A program made the translations under genes and the position numbers. The notes beneath the pieces are model-generated. The model was not told where the DNA came from. It saw only the letters and a list, made by a program, of their open reading frames with translations, and did not search any database. A stretch of DNA of 43,901 nt from Brasilonema sp. CT11 (GTDB lineage: Bacteria > Cyanobacteriota > Cyanobacteriia > Cyanobacteriales > Nostocaceae): positions 1 through 43,901 of the forward strand of contig NZ_JABXYX010000028.1 of assembly GCF_017982655.1 (NCBI RefSeq), written 5' to 3'. This document shows, piece by piece, positions 25,145-33,832 of the stretch; the stretch's first letter is position 1, and every line of letters begins with the position of its first letter.

Positions 25145-26956
25145 ATGACTGATGTACCTGCAGCTCGTATTCGGAATTTTTGTATTATAGCTCACATTGA
25201 TCACGGAAAATCTACCCTAGCAGACCGCTTGCTGCAAGTGACAGGCACTGTAGATCAGCGGGAGATGAAAGAACAGTTTCTCGACAATATGGATTTGGAA
25301 CGGGAGCGCGGCATTACAATTAAGCTGCAAGCTGCCCGAATGAATTACAAGGCAAAGGATGGTCAAGAGTATGTACTGAATTTAATTGATACTCCTGGGC
25401 ATGTGGATTTTTCGTATGAAGTATCTCGTAGTCTTGCTGCTTGCGAAGGAGCGCTGTTGGTAGTGGATGCTTCCCAGGGAGTGGAAGCTCAAACCCTGGC
25501 AAATGTTTACTTAGCCTTAGAGCATAACTTGGAAATTATCCCGGTTTTAAACAAAATCGACTTACCAGGAGCAGAACCAAACCGAGTTATCGGGGAAATT
25601 GAAGAAATTATCGGTTTGGATTGCAGTGGTGCAATTCTTGCCTCTGCCAAAGAGGGAATTGGTGTAGGTGATATTTTAGAGGCAATTGTTGAGCGCATAC
25701 CAGCGCCACGAAATACGGTGAGCGATCGCCTACGGGCATTGATTTTTGATAGCTATTACGACAGTTACCGGGGAGTGATAGTTTATTTTAGGGTGATGGA
25801 TGGCACAGTCAAGAAGGGCGATCGCATTTACCTGTTGGCTTCTGACAAGGAATACGAAATTGACGAGTTAGGAGTGCTTTCTCCCACTCAAAAGCAGGTT
25901 GAAGAACTGCACGCTGGAGAAGTAGGTTATTTAGCAGCAGCAATAAAAGCTGTGGCTGATGCACGGGTGGGAGATACAATGACTTTATCTAACGCCAAAG
26001 CTGTTGAAGCATTGCCTGGTTATACAGAAGCTAACCCAATGGTCTTTTGTGGAATGTTCCCCATTGATGCTGACCAATTTGAAGACTTACGCGAAGCTTT
26101 GGATAAGCTAAGACTCAACGATGCAGCACTGCACTTTGAACCAGAAACTTCTAGCGCGATGGGTTTCGGTTTCCGCTGCGGCTTCTTAGGCTTACTGCAC
26201 ATGGAAATTGTCCAAGAACGCCTAGAGCGAGAATATAACCTAGACTTAATCATTACAGCTCCTTCTGTGGTTTACAAGGTGCACACTCTCAAGGGTGAAG
26301 AGGTGTACATCGACAACCCCAGTCACCTACCCTCTCCCAACGAACGGGAAAAAATCGAAGAACCCTACGTCCAAGTGGATATGATTACGCCAGAAACTTA
26401 CGTCGGCACTTTGATGGAGTTGGCGCAAAATCGACGTGGTATCTTCAAAGATATGAAGTATCTCACCCAAGGACGTACTACACTCACTTACGAGTTGCCC
26501 TTGGCAGAAGTTGTTACAGACTTCTTTGATCAAATGAAGTCGCGCTCTCGCGGATATGCCAGCATGGAATATCACCTGATTGGCTACCGGGAAAATCCCC
26601 TCGTCAAGCTCGATATTTTAATTAATGGCGATCCTGTGGATTCTTTGGCGATGATTGTCCACAGAGATAAAGCATACAACGTTGGGCGCTCAATGGCAGA
26701 AAAACTCAAAGAGTTAATTCCTCGCCATCAATTTAAAGTACCAATTCAAGCATCAATTGGCAGTAAAGTTATAGCCAGTGAACACATTCCAGCATTGCGC
26801 AAAGACGTGCTTGCTAAATGCTACGGCGGTGACATTAGCCGGAAGAAGAAACTCTTGCAGAAGCAAGCCAAAGGTAAAAAGCGGATGAAATCCGTGGGTA
26901 CGGTGGATGTTCCGCAGGAAGCTTTTATGGCAGTACTGCGTTTGGATCAACAGTAA
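25145..26956 (+). CDS. lepA: LepA (EF4), translational GTPase
   Basis: 603 aa, standard length. This ribosome-associated GTPase is implicated in back-translocation or 30S biogenesis. G motifs are visible: G1 AHIDHGKST (residues 16-24), G2/switch [10 protein letters not shown]3 DTPGHVDF, G4 NKIDLP, G5 SAKEGIG. Domain II, III and V-like regions follow. The LepA-specific C-terminal domain is marked by [23 protein letters not shown]. Start ATG at 25145. An inverted repeat about 36 bp after the stop may act as a terminator. Confidence 0.98.
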   Translation: MTDVPAARIRNFCIIAHIDHGKSTLADRLLQVTGTVDQREMKEQFLDNMDLERERGITIKLQAARMNYKAKDGQEYVLNLIDTPGHVDFSYEVSRSLAACEGALLVVDASQGVEAQTLANVYLALEHNLEIIPVLNKIDLPGAEPNRVIGEIEEIIGLDCSGAILASAKEGIGVGDILEAIVERIPAPRNTVSDRLRALIFDSYYDSYRGVIVYFRVMDGTVKKGDRIYLLASDKEYEIDELGVLSPTQKQVEELHAGEVGYLAAAIKAVADARVGDTMTLSNAKAVEALPGYTEANPMVFCGMFPIDADQFEDLREALDKLRLNDAALHFEPETSSAMGFGFRCGFLGLLHMEIVQERLEREYNLDLIITAPSVVYKVHTLKGEEVYIDNPSHLPSPNEREKIEEPYVQVDMITPETYVGTLMELAQNRRGIFKDMKYLTQGRTTLTYELPLAEVVTDFFDQMKSRSRGYASMEYHLIGYRENPLVKLDILINGDPVDSLAMIVHRDKAYNVGRSMAEKLKELIPRHQFKVPIQASIGSKVIASEHIPALRKDVLAKCYGGDISRKKKLLQKQAKGKKRMKSVGTVDVPQEAFMAVLRLDQQ

Positions 26957-26992
26957 CCTAACCTTTTTCCCTGTTGATGGGAAGATTTTTAG

Positions 26993-27068
26993 AACCGCAA
27001 ATGCATGCAGATGTACGCAGAGAATCACAGATAATTTATCTGGTGTACATTTGTGTGTGTTTGTGGTT
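26993..27068. repeat. Imperfect inverted-repeat element after lepA
   Basis: AACCGCAAATGCATGCAGAT... pairs with ...GTGTGTGTTTGTGGTT; roughly 18 of 24 terminal positions match, with mostly C/T and A/G differences that keep G-U pairing in RNA. The inner GATAA/TTATC closes the hairpin. Likely a decayed MITE-like repeat; it may also end lepA transcription. Confidence 0.5.
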
Positions 27069-27111
27069 TTATTGTCAATAGACCTCTTGCAAAAGTGAGA
27101 TTTTATGAGGT

Positions 27112-27137
27112 TCTGTTCCCTGTTCCCTGTTCCCTGC
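27112..27137. repeat. Heptamer tandem repeat (TGTTCCC-type STRR)
   Basis: About three and a half copies of TGTTCCC. The complementary GGGAACA form is at 29490-29510 and 33852-33888. Confidence 0.85.
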
Positions 27138-27282
27138 TATATTCTTTCAATGATTGAAGAGGACACGCGGATTTCTCCGATCACCCGTCACGAATAACCT
27201 TTGTCTGAAGAAACATAATTAGTACTCGCTTTTATAAACAGTTAAATCATAGAAAATTTACAGGAATATTTAGGATTGTTAT

Positions 27283-28638
27283 ATGTTTGACTATGTAAAA
27301 GCGAACCATGACCTGTTCCGTCGTTTTTACAGACTGACAGTGATCAATGTTCTTTCCAATCTCACAGAGCCTTTGGCAGGTTTGATCGGTATTGCATTCT
27401 TAGGTCATCTCACCGAAATCCGTCATTTAGCAGGAGTTAGTTTGGCTACAGTTCTCTTCAACTACATCTACGAGAACTTGCTCTTTTTACGGATCTCAAC
27501 TACCGCAGTAACATCTCAAGCCGTCGGACAGGACGACCAAGAGGCGATATTACTAGCAGGACTGCGAAATGGCTTCATAGCTTTAGTGCTGGGTGTTCTC
27601 ATCTTTGTGTTGCAGTACCCTATAGGAGCGCTAGGGTTTAATTTATTGAACGGCTCTCCAGAGGTTGAGTCTATCGGACTGGATTATTTTAACGCCCGGA
27701 TTTGGGGAGCGCCCGCAGTTTTGCTCAATTTTGTAATCATTGGCTGGTTTCTGGGACGGGAACAAAATGGCAAAGTGTTGCTGTTGACGGCTGTTGGCAA
27801 CGCCGCTAATATTGTGCTGACCTATTTCTCGATTATGCGCTGGGATTTGGGAAGTACAGGGGCTGGACTGTCTCATGCGATTAGCGAGTATTTGACGTTA
27901 TTGGTAGGTATGCTCTTGGCGTTTCGCTCTATCCAGTGGCAAGAATTGCGAACAGCAGTCCAGAAGTTTTGGGAATGGTCGGCTTTTCAAGCTACTTTTT
28001 TCCTCAATAGTGACCTATTGGTTAGATCTTTAGTTTATATGTCCATTTGGACAATTTTTTTCAATCTCAGTGCCACTTTCGGAACAGATATCTTAACAGA
28101 AAATGCCTTGCTCCAACAGGTAGTATTTCTGCTCGCGTACTTGATTGAAGGAATAGGATTCACTACGGAGACTTTAACCGGAAATTTTAAAGGTCAATCC
28201 GCTGATGATCAGTTACTGCCTCTATTGCAGATTTCGCTGTTCACTAGTTTGCTGGTGGGAGTTACCACCTCAGGAGCGTGCGTTTTGTTACCTGAGACTG
28301 TATTTGGGTTGTTAACCAATCACGCCGAACTGATTGAGCCAATTAAACACTATGTACCTTGGTTATTCTTCGTCTTGAGTTTTTTTTCAATTGCTTGGAT
28401 TCTGGAGGGGTATTTTGCAGGATTAACAAAAGGGCAATCTTTACGTAACGCCGCCTTAATGGCAGCTTTATTAGGATTTGCACCTGTGGCGTTTTGGGCA
28501 TGGTCGGCTGAGAATAACCATCTTTTGTGGTTGGCGACATCAGCGTTTATGGCATCAAGAGTACTTCTACTTGGAGTCCAGTTGCCAGAGATGTTTGAAA
28601 GTCATTCAACTACCGCTAGTCAATTGCCCAAGCTATAG
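27283..28638 (+). CDS. MATE family efflux transporter
   Basis: 451 aa, 12 predicted membrane segments in two halves, cytoplasmic membrane. The N-terminus NVLSNLTEPLAGLIGIAFLGHL.EIRHLAGVSLATVLFNYIY is a MATE first-half motif. The second half shows the corresponding ENALLQQVVFLLAYLIEGIGFTTETLTG. MATE proteins export cationic drugs or secondary metabolites using H+ or Na+ gradients; the DinF-like branch is likely. Start ATG at 27283 with AGGA about 9 nt upstream. No biosynthetic cluster is adjacent, so substrate cannot be proposed. Confidence 0.92.
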   Translation: MFDYVKANHDLFRRFYRLTVINVLSNLTEPLAGLIGIAFLGHLTEIRHLAGVSLATVLFNYIYENLLFLRISTTAVTSQAVGQDDQEAILLAGLRNGFIALVLGVLIFVLQYPIGALGFNLLNGSPEVESIGLDYFNARIWGAPAVLLNFVIIGWFLGREQNGKVLLLTAVGNAANIVLTYFSIMRWDLGSTGAGLSHAISEYLTLLVGMLLAFRSIQWQELRTAVQKFWEWSAFQATFFLNSDLLVRSLVYMSIWTIFFNLSATFGTDILTENALLQQVVFLLAYLIEGIGFTTETLTGNFKGQSADDQLLPLLQISLFTSLLVGVTTSGACVLLPETVFGLLTNHAELIEPIKHYVPWLFFVLSFFSIAWILEGYFAGLTKGQSLRNAALMAALLGFAPVAFWAWSAENNHLLWLATSAFMASRVLLLGVQLPEMFESHSTTASQLPKL

Positions 28639-28819
28639 CGATAAGCCAGAGAACTTCGGCGTGAGCGCTACAACGACCGGCTCAGCACAAGTCAGTCGTT
28701 CGCGCAGCGTGCGCTTTGCGCATACGCTTTAGCTTGTGCGTATCGCGCTCAAATTGCCCTTTTGCTGATCTATCGTCACAAATGGAAACAGTTAGTAGCT
28801 CAACCTAATTAAACGTGAA
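28639..28819. repeat. Dispersed GC-rich repeat words
   Basis: Contains GCGATAAGCCAGAGAACTTCG, GTGCGCTTTGCGCATACGC and TTGTGCGTATCGCGC. These are members of the palindromic family also at 782, 1075 and inside the CobW-like gene (37629-37663). No full gene. Confidence 0.5.
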
Positions 28820-28957
28820 ATGTCCGCACAACATAATATACGAGCTTGCGTATTTTACGAAAAGCATGGCTTTAAAGCTGGTAAGCTCTGGGTCAATAAA
28901 ATTAACGGGCAACCCAATATTGAATATCACTGGAAGCCTTTGATAAAAACATACTAA
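28820..28957 (+). pseudogene. GNAT acetyltransferase remnant (C-terminal fragment)
   Basis: A 45-codon frame opens at ATG 28820 and encodes NIRACVFYEKHGFKAGKLWV, then QPNIEYHWKPL. The first part matches the GNAT motif B consensus (N-x-R-A-x-x-F-Y-E-K-x-G-F), which normally lies near the end of a domain of about 150 residues; the rest of the domain is missing upstream. The DNA just before it is repeat-derived. The stop codon overlaps the end of the convergent MAPEG gene. Confidence 0.6.
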
Positions 28958-29451
28958 ATGACACCTTGAATGCCATAATAAACACAAGCTAAGCTACCAA
29001 GTATGTAAACAAATAAGGTAATAAAAAAGCCAGTAGCCCGACCAACAGAAGGACCATAAGTTGTAATTAAACCCCATGCATGAGCAATTCTGGCTACTGT
29101 GAGAACACCTCCCTCTAACCAAATGAGCCAATTTGGTGAATGCATTAACTCAAGACCAATAACAAAAAGTAATGCGAGGGGTACATATTCCGCGAAATTC
29201 CCATGAGCGCGAACTTTACGCTGTAAAGCGCCGTAGTCTTCAACTTTATCAGGAATAATTTTTGTCGCTAACTTTTCGACTGTAGCTGCAACAACATTTG
29301 GATTTATCAGCGGATCGCGTTGTATCGCCACATCTTCCTTTGACTCACCATGCCACAGCCTTGTTCTTGTTCGTTCCATCACCACAATGTAGGTGAGCAA
29401 AAGAGCAATCAAACCATTAAGCCCGATAAAAAGAGTTGAAATTGGAATCAT
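28954..29451 (-). CDS. MAPEG family membrane protein
   Basis: 165 aa with about four membrane helices (residues about 5-23, 83-103, 110-130, 135-160). The conserved MAPEG signature is RKVRAHGNFAEYVPLALLFVIGLEL. Another family mark is GGVLTVARIAHAWG. MAPEG proteins (microsomal GST and FLAP relatives) bind glutathione in eukaryotes; bacterial members may act in lipid peroxide or xenobiotic metabolism. Start ATG at 29451. The stop overlaps the GNAT remnant on the other strand by three bases. Confidence 0.9.
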   Translation of the reverse strand: MIPISTLFIGLNGLIALLLTYIVVMERTRTRLWHGESKEDVAIQRDPLINPNVVAATVEKLATKIIPDKVEDYGALQRKVRAHGNFAEYVPLALLFVIGLELMHSPNWLIWLEGGVLTVARIAHAWGLITTYGPSVGRATGFFITLFVYILGSLACVYYGIQGVI

Positions 29452-29877
29452 ATAGCAGTCCTAAATGAGATTGTAAATTGTCTCATGAGGGCAGGGAACA
29501 GGGAACAGGAATTGTTTATAAATGATTTAGAATTGCTGTATTTTCGTTATTTTTAAGTATTTAAACTCACTTTTTAGTCTAAAGAAAGATACTATAGTAT
29601 AATTTTCTCATCAAAATGTGACTCAAGTCATACTAAAATTATGACTTTTCTCTCTAGCTTCAATAAATTTGATTAGCTACTTTACAAATAGCTGTTTGTT
29701 ATTTGTGTTGCTCTGATATCCGTATTTTCAAAATTTTTCAGAAATCATCCAATCGGGTCATTTCATAGGATGATGTATGTTTAGCACGATCCATCTTAGG
29801 CGATGTTTTAGCTAATGTAACATTAGCTGAAACATCATTTTCCCGATATACACTCTTCTCTTCAAAGGGCATTCTTG
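29452..29877. promoter_or_regulatory. AT-rich region with palindromes upstream of a short ORF
   Basis: Holds a GGGAACA STRR tract (29490-29510), the palindrome TGACTCAAGTCA (29619-29630), and a 35-bp palindrome (29802-29836) with arms GATGTTT.AGCTAAT / ATTAGCT.AAACATC. The latter lies about 40 bp before the ATG at 29878 and could be an operator or attenuator. Confidence 0.4.
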
Positions 29878-30093
29878 ATGTTTTCCAAAGCTTTGAACAA
29901 AAAATTTGTATATCTGACTACTGTATCCATAACTATCGGCACAATTGTTGTTCTTTGTTATACTAAAAAGTTTTATACAAGTTCAATGTGTGTCATTCCT
30001 AACACTGCATCTATGGATAAAGGAGTAGATACTTCTTTACGGGAAAATACAGGTAACTTTCTAGATGTGGCGATTGAGCCGAGTATCCAGTGA
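29878..30093 (+). CDS. Short membrane-anchored ORF, possibly truncated
   Basis: 71 aa from ATG 29878 (a TTG directly precedes), with an AAGGG-type SD upstream. It has a basic N-terminus, one hydrophobic segment (about residues 12-27, VYLTTVSITIGTIVVLC), then a polar exported tail. Shortly after its stop the sequence changes to a CCCCACCGCACTCAGGGATGGGG-like hairpin and a GGGGGAATTCCGCCC palindrome, of the type seen at ends of IS200/IS605-like elements. The original gene may therefore have been cut by an insertion. No family recognised. Confidence 0.3.
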   Translation: MFSKALNKKFVYLTTVSITIGTIVVLCYTKKFYTSSMCVIPNTASMDKGVDTSLRENTGNFLDVAIEPSIQ

Positions 30094-30172
30094 ACTACCC
30101 CACCGCACTCAGGGATGGGGGGGAATTCCGCCCAACTGCGTTAAAAATGGCTGCAAATTCTGTCCTGCAAGT

Positions 30173-30589
30173 CTAATCAAACACATACTTTTGGGCAACT
30201 TTCCAGTAGCGGGAGAAGCGCTTGAGGTCAATATAGCCGTCGTAATCAAAAAACGGTTCTACTTCAAAGACTTCCAGTTCCACAGAACGCTCAATTTCAT
30301 CGCAGATAGCATCAAACCGGGGACTAGGACTGTCTGCTGTCACGACTTTGTTGGCATTATGCTCTTTGGCAAAAGCTAAAACTTCTTTTGCGACATCGCC
30401 ACGACGAATGACAACGGGCAATTCTAGCAAGCATTCGTAGATAAAGGCGAGGCGTTTCAAACTCAGTTGCCATTCTTCTATCAAAGCATCGTCCCAAACC
30501 CAGATGGCGGGTGCTTGGGGATATTCTTCGAGTGCGGGGTTTTGCGGACTCAGACAGTCTCCGTGTATCCAAATAATGGGTTGAGTCAT
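30173..30589 (-). CDS. Photolyase N-terminal-like (Rossmann) protein
   Basis: 138 aa. It resembles the N-terminal antenna-type alpha/beta domain of DNA photolyases/cryptochromes: IIWIHGDCLSPQNPALEEYPQAPAIWVWDD, IYECLLELPVVIRRGDVAKEVLAFAKEHNANKVVTADSPSPRFDAICDEI. The FAD-binding C-terminal helical domain is absent. This stand-alone form is, from memory, widespread in cyanobacteria. With no FAD domain it cannot be a photolyase by itself, and its role is unknown. Monocistronic, ATG at 30589. Confidence 0.75.
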   Translation of the reverse strand: MTQPIIWIHGDCLSPQNPALEEYPQAPAIWVWDDALIEEWQLSLKRLAFIYECLLELPVVIRRGDVAKEVLAFAKEHNANKVVTADSPSPRFDAICDEIERSVELEVFEVEPFFDYDGYIDLKRFSRYWKVAQKYVFD

Positions 30590-30630
30590 TGGATTTTAAA
30601 TTTATACGCGGGTTGCATTCATACGTGTTT

Positions 30631-30778
30631 ACCTCACCCTGCCCTATCGGGCATCCCTCTCCGCGATTTCGGAGAGGGAAAGAAAACAGAGGGAAAGATT
30701 TTTGCTACGCAAAAACCGAGGATCAGGTTTTCAGGCAGATGTGTGTACACGGTAGTTAGTAAAGGGCAGGGGTGAGGT
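30631..30778. repeat. 148-bp palindromic element, relative of the in-gene copies at 41966-42283
   Basis: Ends ACCTCACCCTGCCC (left) and GGGCAGGGGTGAGGT (right) are inverted with a single-base difference. The left half reads CCTCACCCTGCCCTATCGGG, CATCCCTCTCC, then GGAGAGGGAAAG. It matches the units found inside the NACHT gene. Confidence 0.85.
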
Positions 30779-30890
30779 GTTGAACGCAATTTGGTATTAT
30801 AACCAGTTTCAGAAAGCTTTTTAACAATCAATAGTTGACGTGTTTGCTTTTAGGGTGTCCCCTAAAACTATTTTGCTATGCATATTGTTC

Positions 30891-30920
30891 AATACCAACT
30901 TTTTATATTAAGTTGGTATT
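30891..30920. repeat. Perfect 11-bp stem-loop
   Basis: AATACCAACTT and AAGTTGGTATT enclose an 8-nt AT loop. It may be a leader hairpin of modBC or a dispersed repeat end. Confidence 0.5.
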
Positions 30921-31049
30921 AGAGAATGACAAAAAATAAAGGATGAAAAATTTATACTTGTAACTTCGTGAAAGACAAAGCTTGCTGATATGTCCGTGGG
31001 GACTTGACTTTATCCTTTATATTTCACACTTGTTGACTTCAGGTGAGTT

Positions 31050-32894
31050 ATGCCGTTTGACCTTTCTCCGTTGTGGATATCCCTAAAAACTTCCTTACTT
31101 GCGACATTTATTACCTTCTTTCTTGGGATTGCTGCTGCTTATTGGATGCTGGGATATCGGGGGAAAGGTAAGTCTTTGATTGAGGGTATCTTCGTTGCTC
31201 CTCTGATTTTACCCCCGACAGTCGTTGGCTTTTTGTTGCTACTGCTGTTTGGCAAAAATGGTCCTGTGGGGAAACTCATGGAGCCTTTGGACTTTAGTAT
31301 TGTTTTTACTTGGTATGGTGCGGCGATCGCCGCTACTGTGGTAGCCTTCCCATTGATGTATAGAACTGCTTTGGCAGCTTTTGAGCAAATCGATAGTAAT
31401 CTTCTGCGAGTTGCCAGAACTCTGGGCGCAAAGGAATCTACAATATTTTGGCGAATTAGTTTACCTCTAGCAGTACCAGGGATTTTAGCAGCAACAACCT
31501 TGGCTTTTGCTCGTGCTTTGGGTGAATTCGGTGCAACCTTGATGTTAGCAGGGAATATCCCAGGGCAAACTCAGACAATCCCAATGGCAATTTATTTCGC
31601 TGTGGAAGGAGGGGCAATAAACGAAGCTTGGTTTTGGGCTTTCGCGATCATGGCTATTTCGCTATCTGGCATTGTAGCCGTTAACTATTGGCAGGAAACT
31701 CGGGGGAAGAAGAGGGAAGCAGGGGGAGCAGAGGGAGCAAGGGGAGCAAGGGGAGCAGGGGAGCAGGGGAGCAGGGGAGAAAATAGTATTGCGTCTTCGC
31801 GTTTATCTAATCAGGATTCGACAGGCTCAGGATTATTTGTTGATATTGAAAAACAGCTTTCTGGTTTCAGCTTGAAAGTGTCTTTGAGTGCGGACAAACA
31901 ACCCTTGGGATTGTTGGGAGGATCTGGGGCTGGTAAGAGCATGATTTTGCGCTGCATCGCTGGGATAGAAACACCAAGTTCCGGTAGGATTGTGCTTAAT
32001 GGGCGGGTGTTGTTTGACTCGCGACAAGGAATTAATTTGCCACCACGCGATCGCCGTGTTGGTTTTTTAGTCCAGAATTACGCTTTGTTCCCGCATATGA
32101 CTGTAGGACAGAATATTGCCTTTGGCTTACCTAAAGGACTTTCTGCCACAGCGATTCGACAACTTGTTGAAACCCAACTCATCACAGTTCAGCTGGAAGG
32201 ATATTCACAGCGTTACCCGCATCAGCTTTCGGGAGGACAGCAGCAAAGAGTTGCATTAGCAAGAGCTTTAGCAAGTCAACCAGAAGCACTATTGTTGGAT
32301 GAGCCATTTTCTGCACTGGATACCCATTTGCGCAGCCAACTGGAACAGCAAATGATAGGAACATTATCTTCTTACGAAGGTGTGACTTTATTTGTCACCC
32401 ACAATATGGAAGAAGCATATCGGGTTTGTCCTAATTTGCTCGTTCTTGAGAAAGGAAAAGCAGTTCATTACGGCACTAAATACGATATTTTTGAACACCC
32501 CGCGACTGTTGGTGTTGCTCAATTAACAGGATGTAAAAACTTCTCAAGTGCTGTTGCTACCACATCAGGGCAAATACAAGCAATTGATTGGGATTGTACC
32601 CTGAGTGTGATTGAACCTATCCCAGATGTTTTGTCCCATGTCGGGATTCGTGCCCATCAAATCATTATTACAGACGAACCGAATCAGGAAAATACCTTTC
32701 CTTGCTGGCTGGCGAGAACGAGTGAAACTCCACACCGAATGACGCTGTTTCTCAAGCTCCATCATCCATCTACCAACAATAATGATTACCACTTGCAAGC
32801 TGAGGTGTTTAAGGAGAAATGGGCAACTCTCAAAGACCAACCGATGCCTTGGTATGTGCGTTTAGACCCTTTAAGACTAATTTTGATGCAATGA
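31050..32894 (+). CDS. modBC: Fused molybdate ABC transporter ModBC (permease-ATPase)
   Basis: 614 aa carrying both the permease and the ATPase of the high-affinity molybdate importer; such a fusion is known from Anabaena variabilis. Residues about 1-220 form the ModB permease with five to six TM helices and the EAA-like loop ARTLGAKESTIFWRISLPLAVPGI. Residues about 220-255 are a hydrophilic Gly/Ala/Arg/Glu linker encoded by a G-rich tandem repeat. The ModC ATPase follows: Walker A GGSGAGKS, Q-loop VQNYALFPHM, signature LSGGQQQR, Walker B ALLLDEP, H-loop THNMEE, and a C-terminal TOBE-like half. ATG at 31050 follows AGGTGA. No modA gene is in the window, so the binding protein must be elsewhere. 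A molbindin gene follows. Confidence 0.95.
   Translation: MPFDLSPLWISLKTSLLATFITFFLGIAAAYWMLGYRGKGKSLIEGIFVAPLILPPTVVGFLLLLLFGKNGPVGKLMEPLDFSIVFTWYGAAIAATVVAFPLMYRTALAAFEQIDSNLLRVARTLGAKESTIFWRISLPLAVPGILAATTLAFARALGEFGATLMLAGNIPGQTQTIPMAIYFAVEGGAINEAWFWAFAIMAISLSGIVAVNYWQETRGKKREAGGAEGARGARGAGEQGSRGENSIASSRLSNQDSTGSGLFVDIEKQLSGFSLKVSLSADKQPLGLLGGSGAGKSMILRCIAGIETPSSGRIVLNGRVLFDSRQGINLPPRDRRVGFLVQNYALFPHMTVGQNIAFGLPKGLSATAIRQLVETQLITVQLEGYSQRYPHQLSGGQQQRVALARALASQPEALLLDEPFSALDTHLRSQLEQQMIGTLSSYEGVTLFVTHNMEEAYRVCPNLLVLEKGKAVHYGTKYDIFEHPATVGVAQLTGCKNFSSAVATTSGQIQAIDWDCTLSVIEPIPDVLSHVGIRAHQIIITDEPNQENTFPCWLARTSETPHRMTLFLKLHHPSTNNNDYHLQAEVFKEKWATLKDQPMPWYVRLDPLRLILMQ
31700..31782 (+). repeat. 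G-rich tandem repeat within the ModBC linker
   Basis: Repeats of GGGAGCAG/GGGAGCAA type (8-9 nt) run through the domain linker and encode GGAEGARGARGAGEQGSRGE. Unit lengths are not all multiples of three, yet the frame is kept. Confidence 0.85.
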
Positions 32895-33016
32895 ATTACA
32901 ACAAAAGTTTTAGGAGCACATACCCGGTAAACCCTCATAAAGAAACCAAAAATATACTGTGTATTTGAGTTAAATTTAAGTTAAAAAATCGTAAAATCAG
33001 TACTTAAAAGGTTGAT

Positions 33017-33045
33017 TTGAGATGATAGTGCGATAGTGCTATGAT
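33017..33045 (+). promoter_or_regulatory. Sigma-70-type promoter of the molbindin gene
   Basis: -35 TTGAGA (33017-33022), 17-bp spacer, -10 TATGAT (33040-33045), 35 bp before the ATG. This suggests the gene is transcribed separately from modBC. Confidence 0.55.
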
Positions 33046-33079
33046 GAGTCAGTTAAGACGATACAGGGGATATTAAAAG

Positions 33080-33289
33080 ATGCAAGTTAGTGCTCGTAAC
33101 GCCCTCAAAGGGACTGTCAAAAAAGTTGTGGAAGGTTCTGTGAACACCGAGGTAACGCTAGAGGTTGCGCCAGGAGTCGATGTAGTAGCAATTATCACCA
33201 AGGGTTCAGCCCAAAAGCTTCAACTGGAAGAAGGAAAACAGGCATACACTATCATCAAATCATCAGATGTTATGGTTGCTGTTGACTAG
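33080..33289 (+). CDS. Molbindin (single Mop/TOBE domain)
   Basis: 69 aa, one complete Mop domain: MQVSARNALKGTVKKVVEGSVNTEVTLEVAPGVDVVAIIT followed by GKQAYTIIKSSDVMVAVD. Stand-alone Mop proteins assemble as hexamers that store or buffer molybdate. Its place just after modBC supports molybdenum homeostasis, here probably feeding nitrogenase and/or nitrate reductase (inference). It has its own promoter and a strong terminator. Confidence 0.94.
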   Translation: MQVSARNALKGTVKKVVEGSVNTEVTLEVAPGVDVVAIITKGSAQKLQLEEGKQAYTIIKSSDVMVAVD

Positions 33290-33334
33290 CAAGTTTTCTT
33301 TGAGAGAGTTTTCAATGATCTAAAGCTTATATTG

Positions 33335-33361
33335 AAAGCCCAGTCATGGAGACTGGGCTTT
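33335..33361 (+). terminator. Rho-independent terminator after the molbindin
   Basis: Perfect 11-bp stem AAAGCCCAGTC/GACTGGGCTTT with loop ATGGA, then TAACATTTTTATT. It lies 46 nt after the stop codon. Confidence 0.88.
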
Positions 33362-33460
33362 TAACATTTTTATTATCTTGAGAGCGTATTTTTTTCGGAA
33401 TTGGCTCAATCAATGTGTATCTATCAAACAACTACTAAATTAATTTACAAAAAACATAAA

Positions 33461-33832
33461 ATGTTAAACTTCAAAAAATATGCTGCATTGCTTGCTTTGT
33501 TACCAGTTGCTACCTTCTGGACTCAAGCAGCTCATGCTGAAACTTTAAAAACGAAAAATTTCAACGTTGTAATTACTAGAAACTGTTCAGAAGGAAGTGT
33601 AACTTGCAAGAATGTTACATACTTTGGAAAGGATTTAAAAACAGGTAAATCGATTCGTCTGACTGGCGAAACAATACACACAACTGGTGCGGATGGTGTC
33701 ACGCCAAGTCGCTTTCTCGGTTATCAATTTCGCAATAACGAATATGTTTATCGGGTGACAGAAGACGGCACTTTGCAAGTTTATCAAGGGAAAAAACTAA
33801 TACTTCAAGAAAAAGGAGCTTTGACATATTAA
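33461..33832 (+). CDS. Small secreted protein, hypothetical
   Basis: 123 aa. A clean Sec signal peptide is visible (MLNFKKYAALLALLPVATFWTQAAHA, cleavage before ETLKT). The mature part is about 97 residues and beta-rich, with two cysteines (NCSEGSVTCKN) that may form a disulfide. I do not recognise the family. I chose the ATG at 33461 because the signal peptide begins there; an in-frame ATG 60 nt upstream adds a non-signal-like Gln/Thr/Lys-rich segment. It is periplasmic or extracellular by inference. Confidence 0.7.
   Translation: MLNFKKYAALLALLPVATFWTQAAHAETLKTKNFNVVITRNCSEGSVTCKNVTYFGKDLKTGKSIRLTGETIHTTGADGVTPSRFLGYQFRNNEYVYRVTEDGTLQVYQGKKLILQEKGALTY

Larger units (their letters stand above)
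26957..27282. other. Intergenic with inverted repeat and STRR
   Basis: Contains a 76-bp imperfect inverted repeat (26993-27068) and a TGTTCCC heptamer tract (27112-27137). AT-rich promoter DNA precedes the MATE gene. No ORF. Confidence 0.5.
30590..31049. promoter_or_regulatory. Intergenic upstream of modBC: palindromic element and hairpin
   Basis: Holds the 148-bp inverted-repeat element (30631-30778) and an 11-bp perfect hairpin AATACCAACTT/AAGTTGGTATT (30891-30920) about 130 bp before the modBC start. No ORF supported. I could not identify a ModE-type operator. Confidence 0.45.

Noticed and set aside
33000-33013. NtcA site (GTA-N8-TAC) before the molbindin gene
   Set aside because: GTA and TAC are present but spaced by 7, not 8, and they are not well placed relative to the -10 box.
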